Assembly: GCF_014297285.1 (NCBI RefSeq)
Contig: NZ_JACOQI010000001.1
Location: 124,001 to 188,000, forward strand
Direction: 5' to 3'
Source: Dysosmobacter segnis
Lineage (GTDB): Bacteria > Bacillota > Clostridia > Oscillospirales > Oscillospiraceae
DNA: 64,000 bases
The position numbers and the translations under genes were made by a program. Each line of letters starts with the position of its first letter. Position 1 is the first letter of the stretch. Shown here piece by piece: positions 58,375-64,000 of this stretch. The notes under the pieces were generated by a model that saw only the letters and a list, made by a program, of their open reading frames with translations, did no database searches and had not been told where the DNA came from.

Positions 58375-58510
58375 GTTGTCGGCAGGCTGGTTTCCCGCCG
58401 CTTATGCGGCGAACAAGCGTTTTGCGGAGCAAAACCTTGAAATGGACGGGCTTTGCCCGGACATTTGAGTGAAATGCAGGGTTCCCATGTGCCCCCGGCA
58501 CATGGGATGC
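58375..58510 (+). mobile_element. 136-bp hairpin-rich insert between the prfB 3'-end repeats
   Basis: Contains four successive hairpins: CGCCGC/GCGGCG with TTAT loop, GTTTTGC/GCAAAAC with GGA loop, CGGGC/GCCCG with TTT loop, and CCCATGTGCC/GGCACATGGG with a CCC loop. No coding sequence. Looks like a small palindromic repeat or the remnant of an element that used the prfB 3' end. Confidence 0.55.
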
Positions 58511-58604
58511 AACCAGCCAGATCGACAACGTGATGGACGGCGACTTGGACGGCTTCCTGAATACCTACCTGACGCAGTTAGCCACCGGCGAGCTGAAAAA
58601 GTAA
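58511..58604 (+). repeat. Direct repeat B: duplicated prfB 3' end
   Basis: Identical to 58281-58374 except G to A at 58563 and A to G at 58601 (the codon before the stop remains Lys; the stop stays TAA). It is not preceded by a start and is not translated as a gene. A MATE gene starts 73 bases later. Confidence 0.92.
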
Positions 58605-58677
58605 ATGCCAGAAAAGGCGCGGCTGAAAGGCCGCGTCTTTCTTCCGAAAGCTGATATGAAAGGAACCAATCTAATTT

Positions 58678-60072
58678 ATGAGTAAGCAAAACGCCGCGGG
58701 TGCGGCTCCCCAGGAAAACAAGATGGGCGTTCTGCCGGTAGGCAAGCTGCTGGCCGGTATGGCGGTGCCCATGATGATCTCCATGCTGGTACAGGCGCTG
58801 TACAACATCGTGGACAGCGTGTTTGTCTCCCGGCTCAGTGAGAACGCCTTCAACGCCGTGGGTCTGGCGTTCCCCCTCCAGAGCCTGATGATCGCCGTGG
58901 GCGCGGGCACTGCCGTGGGCATCAACGCACTGCTTTCCCGCTCTCTGGGTGAGAAAAAGCAGGAGATGGCGGACCGGGCTGCCGGCGCAGGTATCTTCCT
59001 GCTGCCCATTTGCAGCTATCTTGTCTTTGCCTTCATCGGCCTGTTCCTCTCCCGGCCCTTCTTCGTGGCGCAGGCCAAGGCAGTGCCGGAGATCGTGGAA
59101 TACGGCGTGCAGTACACCCGGATCTGCTTAGGTCTTTCCGTGGGTATTTTCAGCCAGTTCTGCTTTGAGCGGCTGCTGCAATCCACCGGCCGTACCAGTC
59201 TGGCCATGTGCACCCAGCTGTTGGGCGCCATCATCAACATCGTCATGGACCCCATTCTGATCTTTGGACTGTGCGGCGCACCCCGGATGGGCGTGGCCGG
59301 CGCTGCTGTGGCCACCGTTGTTGGACAGATCGTGGCGGCGATCGTGGGCCTGATCGTGAATATCAAGTGCAACCACGACATTCACATCCACCGGAAGAAC
59401 ATCCGCTGGGATCCCATCGTGGCCAAGGAGATCTACCGGGTGGGTATCCCCTCCATCATCATGCAGTCCATCAGTTCTGTGATGACCTTCGGCATGAACA
59501 AGATCCTCTTTGTCTTTACCCCCACCGCCACCGCCGTGTTCGGCGCGTATTTCAAGATCCAGAGCTTCGTGTTCATGCCCATCTTCGGCCTGAACAACGG
59601 TATGGTGCCCATTATTTCCTATAACTACGGCGCAGCCCGGCCTCAGCGGGTGTGGAAGACCATCCGTCTTTCCAACATCACCGCCATGGTCATTATGGTT
59701 GTGGGCTTCACCATTTTCCAGCTGTTTCCCTCCACACTGCTGGAACTGTTCGACGCATCGGAGACCATGCTGGCCATCGGCGTTCCCGCCCTGCGGATCA
59801 TCAGCGTTTCCTTCCTGCTGGCAGGCTTCTGTATCATCGCTGGCTCGGTGTTCCAGGCCATCGGCAATCCGGTGTACAGCCTGATCGTCTCCGTGTGCCG
59901 TCAGATGGTGGTATTACTGCCGGTGGCGTGGCTGCTGTCCCGGACTGGACGGCTGGAGCTGGTGTGGTGGTCCTTCCCCATCGCGGAGGTCATGTCCTTC
60001 ACCCTGAGCACAATCTTCCTGCGCCGCACCGTCAAGTCCGCCAACGAGGTCATGAATTCCAGCGCGGACTGA
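58678..60072 (+). CDS. MATE-family efflux transporter
   Basis: 464 residues, twelve hydrophobic helices: LLAGMAVPMMISMLVQALYNIVDSVFVSRL near the N-terminus, AVGAGTAVGINALLSRSLGEKK, IMDPILIFG and, in the second half, FGLNNGMVPIISYNYGAARP. It differs from the other MATE protein in this window (46971-48320), so the two are not a recent duplication. Substrate unknown. ATG 58678; the best ribosome site, GAAAGGA, is rather far (13 bases). Confidence 0.92.
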   Translation: MSKQNAAGAAPQENKMGVLPVGKLLAGMAVPMMISMLVQALYNIVDSVFVSRLSENAFNAVGLAFPLQSLMIAVGAGTAVGINALLSRSLGEKKQEMADRAAGAGIFLLPICSYLVFAFIGLFLSRPFFVAQAKAVPEIVEYGVQYTRICLGLSVGIFSQFCFERLLQSTGRTSLAMCTQLLGAIINIVMDPILIFGLCGAPRMGVAGAAVATVVGQIVAAIVGLIVNIKCNHDIHIHRKNIRWDPIVAKEIYRVGIPSIIMQSISSVMTFGMNKILFVFTPTATAVFGAYFKIQSFVFMPIFGLNNGMVPIISYNYGAARPQRVWKTIRLSNITAMVIMVVGFTIFQLFPSTLLELFDASETMLAIGVPALRIISVSFLLAGFCIIAGSVFQAIGNPVYSLIVSVCRQMVVLLPVAWLLSRTGRLELVWWSFPIAEVMSFTLSTIFLRRTVKSANEVMNSSAD

Positions 60073-60092
60073 CCGCATGCCTGATTTAAAAG

Positions 60093-60137
60093 TACACCCC
60101 GTTCTTCTGAAAAAGCGGAAGAACGGGGTATATTTTT
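60093..60137 (+). terminator. Terminator of the MATE gene
   Basis: TACACCCCGTTCTTC, ten-base loop, complement, then ATTTTT. Confidence 0.88.
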
Positions 60138-60276
60138 GCGCATAAAACTGCATGCATGAGCAGCGCACCGCGAACATGCACAAATGCCAGTGCATGAAGT
60201 TTTCGTGCATCATTCCCGGTTGCCCTGCGGGGGCGAGGAAATGGCACATTTCTTATTTTACTGTGCTTTTGCATAG

Positions 60277-60307
60277 CAAAATCCCCCGGAAGAGACCTTC
60301 CGGGGGA
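60277..60307 (-). terminator. Terminator of the amino-acid ABC operon
   Basis: Minus strand TCCCCCGGAA, GGTCTC loop, TTCCGGGGGA then TTTTGC. The 139 bases between this and the MATE terminator hold no gene. Confidence 0.85.
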
Positions 60308-60324
60308 GAGATGTATGTAGGATT

Positions 60325-61119
60325 TCAGGACAGGAGCATTTTGTCATTGGCCTCGTCAGAGCCGCTGGCGCGGCTGAACAGGGCCAGCAGGTCGGGGACC
60401 GTCAGCTTCTTCTTGTCCTCACCGGAGATATCCACCACCACCCGGCCGGCATCCATCATAATGAGCCGGTTGCCGTGGGCGATGGCGTCCTTCATGTTGT
60501 GGGTGATCATGAGGGTGGTGAGGTTGTTCTCCTGCACGATCTGGTCGGACAGAGCCAGCACCTTGTCAGCGGTCTTGGGGTCCAAAGCGGCAGTGTGCTC
60601 GTCCAACAGCAGCAGCTTGGGCTGCTTCAGGGAGGCCATCAGCAGCGTCAGCGCCTGACGCTGACCGCCGGAGAGCAGGCCCACCTTGGCGGTGAGGCGG
60701 TCCTCAAGCCCCAGATCCAGCGTTTTCAGCAGCTCTCTGTAATCTGCCCGCTCCAAGGCGGTGATGCCCCACTTCAACCCCCGGGGCTGGCCCCGGCGGG
60801 CTGCCAGCGCCAGATTTTCCTCGATCTGCATAGTGGGTGCGGTGCCCATCATGGGGTCCTGAAACACCCGCCCCAGAAATGCCGCCCGCTTGTGCTCCGG
60901 CAGCTTGGTAACGTCCTGTCCGTCGATGGTGATGGTGCCGGAATCCACCTGGAACACGCCAGCGATGGCGTTCAGCATGGTGGACTTGCCCGCACCGTTG
61001 CCGCCGATAACGGTGACAAAATCCCCGTCATTCAGTGTCAGGTTCAGATGGTTCAAAGCTACCTTAGCGTTGATGGTATTGGGATTAAACGTCTTGCAGA
61101 TATCCTTCAGCTCAAGCAT
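60325..61119 (-). CDS. ABC transporter ATP-binding protein (TrpZ-like)
   Basis: 264 residues. Walker A IGGNGAGKSTM near 38-48, signature LLSGGQRQALTLLMASL near 148, Walker B LLLLDEHTAALDPKT (Glu present) and the switch His in ITHNMKDA. The DEHTAALDP sequence is typical of the ATPase in TrpXYZ-type aromatic amino-acid importers. It overlaps the permease gene by eight bases and is the last gene of the operon. Confidence 0.92.
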   Translation of the reverse strand: MLELKDICKTFNPNTINAKVALNHLNLTLNDGDFVTVIGGNGAGKSTMLNAIAGVFQVDSGTITIDGQDVTKLPEHKRAAFLGRVFQDPMMGTAPTMQIEENLALAARRGQPRGLKWGITALERADYRELLKTLDLGLEDRLTAKVGLLSGGQRQALTLLMASLKQPKLLLLDEHTAALDPKTADKVLALSDQIVQENNLTTLMITHNMKDAIAHGNRLIMMDAGRVVVDISGEDKKKLTVPDLLALFSRASGSDEANDKMLLS

Positions 61120-62032
61120 GGACGGAACCTCCCTTCTTGGTGTGGATGTGGCCCTTCCAGTAGGGGATCGCCAGGAACACGGCCACGATCAGGGCGGACA
61201 CCAGCTTCAGATCGTTGGTGTTCAGACCCAGCTGCAAAACGATTTGCAGAACGATGTAGTAGATGACGGCACCGATGGAGACCGCCAGCAGCTTCAACGC
61301 GAAGTTGATGAATACCTTGCCGAAGGCCACTTCGCCGATGATGACGGCGGCCAGACCAATGACGATAGCGCCCCGGCCCATGTTGATGTCGGAGGAACCC
61401 TGGAACTGGGCCAGCAGACCGCCGGACAGGGCTACCAGACCGTTGGACACCATGAGTCCCAGCACCACGTTGGCGTTGGTATTGATGCCCTGAGCCCGGG
61501 CCATGTTGGGGTTTGCGCCGGTGGCACGGAGGGAGCAGCCCTTTTCCGTGCCGAAAAACCAGTACAAAACGGCAATGAGCACCACCGTGAATACCACCAG
61601 CAGAGGCAGGGGGTTATCCAGACTCACGGTCCGCACATACCGCTGGGATACCAGCAGATCATACTTATCCACGCCTACTGCCTGATTGGCCTTGCTGCCC
61701 ATGATCCGCAGGTTGATGGAGTAGAGGGACAACTGGGTCAGAATACCGGCGAGAATGGCGGGGATGCCGCATTTCGTGTGGAACAGGCCGGTGACAAAGC
61801 CGGCCAGCATACCTGCCAGAAAGGCGCACAGCAACGCGGCCCAAGCGTTCAGACCTGCCCGGATCAGCATGACGGCCACGGCACCGCCGGTGGCCAGAGA
61901 TCCGTCCACCGTCAGATCAGCTACATCCAGAATACGGAAGGTGATGTAGACGCCGATGGCCATCAGGCCCCAGATCAGGCCCTGGGCCACAGCGCCCGGC
62001 AGCGCATTGAGAAGGGAGGATAGAAAACTCAT
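61112..62032 (-). CDS. ABC transporter permease (TrpY-like)
   Basis: 306 residues, eight to nine hydrophobic helices, branched-chain/ribose-type permease family (BPD_transp_2). It shows GLIWGLMAIGVYITFRILDVADLTVDGSLATGG-type N-terminal motifs (cited in part: VADLTVDGSLATGG), AGFVTGLFHTKCGIPAILAG and GANPNMARAQGIN. It forms the membrane channel with the ATPase next to it and the lipoprotein encoded upstream. ATG 62032 follows GAACAAGGAGAAACGGT. Confidence 0.92.
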   Translation of the reverse strand: MSFLSSLLNALPGAVAQGLIWGLMAIGVYITFRILDVADLTVDGSLATGGAVAVMLIRAGLNAWAALLCAFLAGMLAGFVTGLFHTKCGIPAILAGILTQLSLYSINLRIMGSKANQAVGVDKYDLLVSQRYVRTVSLDNPLPLLVVFTVVLIAVLYWFFGTEKGCSLRATGANPNMARAQGINTNANVVLGLMVSNGLVALSGGLLAQFQGSSDINMGRGAIVIGLAAVIIGEVAFGKVFINFALKLLAVSIGAVIYYIVLQIVLQLGLNTNDLKLVSALIVAVFLAIPYWKGHIHTKKGGSVHA

Positions 62033-62052
62033 ACCGTTTCTCCTTGTTCACA

Positions 62053-62080
62053 GCGGGAGGAGGGGATTGCCCCCTCCCGC
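62053..62080 (-). promoter_or_regulatory. Intercistronic hairpin between binding-protein and permease genes
   Basis: GCGGGAGG...GGGG pairs with CCCCCTCCCGC (one bulged A). No T tract on the minus strand. Such stems often protect the binding-protein mRNA and lower permease expression. Confidence 0.6.
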
Positions 62081-62114
62081 CAGATTTTCGTTATAGGATC
62101 GCGTTTGTTTTGGA

Positions 62115-63131
62115 TCAGCCCTCAATGGCCTCATAGCCGTCCAGAGGCTGGATGCCCAGCTCCTCGCAGATGGTGGGGTTGTACTTGGGGGTGGCGTTGG
62201 TGTATTCGATGGGCATGGTGGAGATATCCGCCTCGCCGGTGAGGATCTTGGCAGCCATCTTGCCAGTGGTCACGCCCAGATCATAGTAGCTGATGGACAG
62301 GGTCGCCACGCCGCAGCCGGAGCAGATACCCTCCTCGCCGCAGATAGCGGGAACACCGGCGGGCACCAGGATGTTGGCGATGGCCTCGGTGTTGGAGGCG
62401 GCGGTGTTATCGGTGGGGAGATAGACCACATCCGCGTAGTCAGCGGCAGACTGGGTCACGGACGCCACGTCATTGGAGTCGGTGAAGGCAAATTCCTTGG
62501 TCTCAATGCCCTTGTTGGCCAGGCAGGTCGCCACTTCCTGGATCTGGTAGCTGGAGTTGGGCTCGGCGGAGCAGAACAGCAGGGCCACCTTCTGGGCCTC
62601 GGGGAACCACTCGGTGATCATATCGGCCTGCTTGCTCAGGTCGGCCAGGTCGGAGGTGCCGGAGATGTTGCCGCCTACGGTGCCGTCGAAATCGTCAAGA
62701 TCCAGGGCCACGCCGTAAGCGGTGATGGAGGTGCCCAGAATGGGAATGTCGGCAGTCGCGGAAGCGGCGGCGGTCAGGGCGGCGGTGGCGTTGGCCATGA
62801 TCAGGTCCACGCCCTCGGAAACAAAGCCGTTGACGATCGTGCCGCAGTTGTTGGCCTCGCCGGAGGCGTTCTTGTTTTCAAACTCCACCTGGCCGGGGAG
62901 GGCTTCATTCAGAGCGTCGATAAAACCTTGGGTTGCAGCGTCCAACGCAGGGTGCTGCACCAGCTGGCAGATGCCGACCTTATAGGTGGCGCCCTCGGCG
63001 GAGGAATTGTCAGAGCTGGCAGAGGAATTGTCAGAGCCGGTGGAGGGTGTCTCCGTTTTGGAGCCGCCGCAGGAGGCAAGGGACAGCGTCATGGCCGCAG
63101 CCAGAACAAGAGCGAGCAATTTCTTTTTCAT
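62115..63131 (-). CDS. ABC transporter substrate-binding lipoprotein (TrpX/ABC_sub_bind family)
   Basis: 338 residues. Signal peptide MKKKLLALVLAAAMTLSLAS with lipobox Cys near 21, a Ser/Asn-rich linker, then the two-lobed binding fold: KVGICQLVQHPALDAATQGF, FVSEGVDLIMANATAALTAA, KVALLFCSAEPNSSYQ, VYLPTDNTAASNTEAI. The family (PF04392) includes TrpX and the tyrosine-binding lipoprotein of C. difficile. The aromatic-rich leader peptide upstream points to Tyr/Phe. ATG 63131 with AAAGGAG; the frame beyond it is unsupported. Confidence 0.92.
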   Translation of the reverse strand: MKKKLLALVLAAAMTLSLASCGGSKTETPSTGSDNSSASSDNSSAEGATYKVGICQLVQHPALDAATQGFIDALNEALPGQVEFENKNASGEANNCGTIVNGFVSEGVDLIMANATAALTAAASATADIPILGTSITAYGVALDLDDFDGTVGGNISGTSDLADLSKQADMITEWFPEAQKVALLFCSAEPNSSYQIQEVATCLANKGIETKEFAFTDSNDVASVTQSAADYADVVYLPTDNTAASNTEAIANILVPAGVPAICGEEGICSGCGVATLSISYYDLGVTTGKMAAKILTGEADISTMPIEYTNATPKYNPTICEELGIQPLDGYEAIEG

Positions 63132-63187
63132 AGTGATCTTCTCCTTTTGTCCGTATTCGGACGAATTCACAAAGTTGGATGCCTTCC

Positions 63188-63227
63188 AAAAAACAAGGGG
63201 GGCTCTGTCCGTGGAACAGAGCCCCCC
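63188..63227 (-). terminator. Attenuator terminator upstream of the amino-acid ABC operon
   Basis: Minus strand AGGGGGGCTCTGT, loop TCCACGG, ACAGAGCCCCCCT then TTTTTT (63188-63193). It lies between the aromatic leader peptide and the binding-protein gene, so it must be overcome for expression. Confidence 0.92.
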
Positions 63228-63249
63228 TCGCGTTTAACGAGTGCAAGCC

Positions 63250-63348
63250 TTATGCCCGGCAGAATGCCTGTTCCGTTTCTGCATTATGAAAGAAGCCCGC
63301 AAAATAGCGTGCGTAGCGGTAAATATAGGTAAACATTCCGAAACGCAT
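63250..63348 (-). CDS. Tyr/Phe-rich leader peptide (32 residues)
   Basis: ATG 63348 with AAAGGAG six bases upstream, TAA at 63250-63252. The N-terminal half reads MRFGMFTYIYRYARYFAG and continues FFHNAE: four Tyr and five Phe codons in the first 20. Only 22 bases separate its stop from the terminator stem. The combination of promoter, translated aromatic-rich leader and terminator ahead of an amino-acid importer is a classical attenuation layout. No Trp codon is present, arguing against tryptophan as signal. Confidence 0.8.
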   Translation of the reverse strand: MRFGMFTYIYRYARYFAGFFHNAETEQAFCRA

Positions 63349-63389
63349 TGTGAACTCCTTTCCGCCGCACCGGGCTTTGTGATGTTATT

Positions 63390-63418
63390 ACCATACAGCT
63401 TTAAACGACTAAAGTCAA
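63390..63418 (-). promoter_or_regulatory. Promoter of the leader-peptide/ABC transporter operon
   Basis: Minus strand TTGACT (63413-63418), 17 bp, TATGGT (63390-63395), about 35 bases before the leader ATG. Confidence 0.75.
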
Positions 63419-63470
63419 CTGTGATTTTCCACAAAATACGGTGAGATTAAATCCGAACTGACGAGCCGCT

Positions 63471-63499
63471 TTGACAATTTCGTGAAATTCTGCTACACT
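63471..63499 (+). promoter_or_regulatory. Promoter of the Xaa-Pro peptidase gene
   Basis: TTGACA 63471-63476, 17 bp, extended -10 TGCTACACT (hexamer 63494-63499). Confidence 0.8.
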
Positions 63500-63561
63500 G
63501 CTCATCACAGAGGGTCGGTTACACCTGATATGCCGCGGCTCTCAGAAAAAGAGGATCTGCT

Positions 63562-64000
63562 ATGAATCATTTCAAAAAAATTGCCGGTGTGCTGGAGGCC
63601 CACGGCCTGGACGCTGTGCTGCTGACTTGCGAGGCCAACCGCTTTTACGCCTCCGGTTTTCACTCCTCCGGGACGGACGGTGTGGCCATCGTCACTCGAA
63701 ACCACAACTATTATTTCACCGACAGCCGGTATACGGAGGCCGCAGCCCGCCATGTACGGGATGCGGAGATCCGGGAAACGGACCGGGAACATCCCTACTC
63801 CGCCCTCATCAACGAGGTCATCGAAAAGGAACACATCACCCGCATGGGGTATGAGGATGAATATATGACGGCGGCGGATTTCCGCCGCTTTTCGGAGAAG
63901 CTCCACTGCGAGCTGGTCCCCGTCACGGAGCTTTTGTGGACGCTGCGGGCCGTCAAGGATCAGGCGGAGTTGGAGTGTATGATCCAGGCTCAGCGGATTG
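63562..64000 (+). CDS. Xaa-Pro aminopeptidase/dipeptidase family protein (N-terminal part)
   Basis: 146 codons are visible before the window ends. The N-terminal creatinase-like domain is clear: VLEAHGLDAVLLTCEANRFY, SGFHSSGTDGVAIVT, YYFTDSRYTEAA and VPVTELLWTLRAVKDQAELE, the last being the usual entry to the metallopeptidase domain, which is outside. Family members (PepP/PepQ, M24B) cleave peptides next to proline, in the cytoplasm. ATG 63562 follows AGAGGATCTGCT. Divergent from the amino-acid ABC operon, a plausible link to amino-acid supply. Confidence 0.9.
   Translation, partial: MNHFKKIAGVLEAHGLDAVLLTCEANRFYASGFHSSGTDGVAIVTRNHNYYFTDSRYTEAAARHVRDAEIRETDREHPYSALINEVIEKEHITRMGYEDEYMTAADFRRFSEKLHCELVPVTELLWTLRAVKDQAELECMIQAQRI

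Noticed and set aside
1..64000. tRNA or rRNA genes
   Set aside because: Looked for tRNA T-arm (GTTCGA-type) with matching stems and for rRNA core sequence; none seen.

Overview
The window looks like chromosome of a high-GC, spore-forming, Gram-positive gut-type Clostridia, most likely an Oscillospiraceae relative of Flavonifractor or Lawsonibacter. That is an inference. It rests on the spore genes (a SpoIIE phosphatase and the GPR germination protease), Firmicutes-style Shine-Dalgarno sites, a T-box, a BirA/BioY biotin locus, an LrgAB pair and ECF sigma/anti-sigma pairs. No rRNA, tRNA or CRISPR array was seen.

Layout. 1-10.7 kb: end of a surface protein, a divergent birA/bioY locus sharing one BirA operator, a dCMP deaminase, a pyruvyltransferase-ferredoxin-FrhB fusion, spoIIE, dusB, an ECF sigma/anti-sigma pair and queT. 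10.7-19.4 kb, minus strand: the translation/RNA operon rimP-nusA-(29-codon ORF)-ylxR-ylxQ-infB-rbfA-nrnA-truB-ribF behind a leader terminator. 19.5-25.7 kb: a lipoprotein, lrgAB, a zinc-type uptake operon behind a Zur/Fur-like operator, a nucleotidyltransferase and an SGNH hydrolase. 26-30.1 kb: a MarR regulator with tandem operators and a heterodimeric ABC exporter. 30.1-44.5 kb is the most accessory part: two copies of a 165-bp structured MITE-like element, a hairpin-rich gene-free stretch, an IS110 element with a candidate bridge RNA, an IS3 element with a broken orfB and two ECF sigma systems, with mreB, comFC, rnhA and nadE between them. 44.5-54 kb: T-box-controlled metG, two opposed MATE/exoA genes, gpr, rpsT, an ECF-transporter S component and a DUF436 protein. 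53-55 kb: an apbE/NusG-II/Gx-transporter trio resembling part of the flavin-based extracellular electron transfer locus. 55-64 kb: cysteine synthase, RF2 with a duplicated 3' end, a MATE pump, a TrpXYZ-type amino-acid ABC transporter and the start of an Xaa-Pro peptidase.

The most notable discoveries are regulatory and were too small for ordinary gene calling. (1) A 13-codon ORF with three consecutive Cys codons starts at or almost at the predicted transcription start and precedes an intrinsic terminator in front of the cysteine synthase gene. This is a candidate cysteine-responsive attenuator with no visible Shine-Dalgarno site. (2) A 32-codon ORF rich in Tyr and Phe, followed by a terminator, precedes the TrpXYZ-type transporter. 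It suggests control by, and transport of, Tyr/Phe rather than Trp. (3) The 165-bp repeat lies between duplicated copies of the local terminator hairpin at both sites and carries a compensatory base-pair change between copies. (4) The IS110 left end can fold into a bridge-RNA-like structure. (5) The last 94 bp of prfB are duplicated downstream around a 136-bp hairpin-rich insert.
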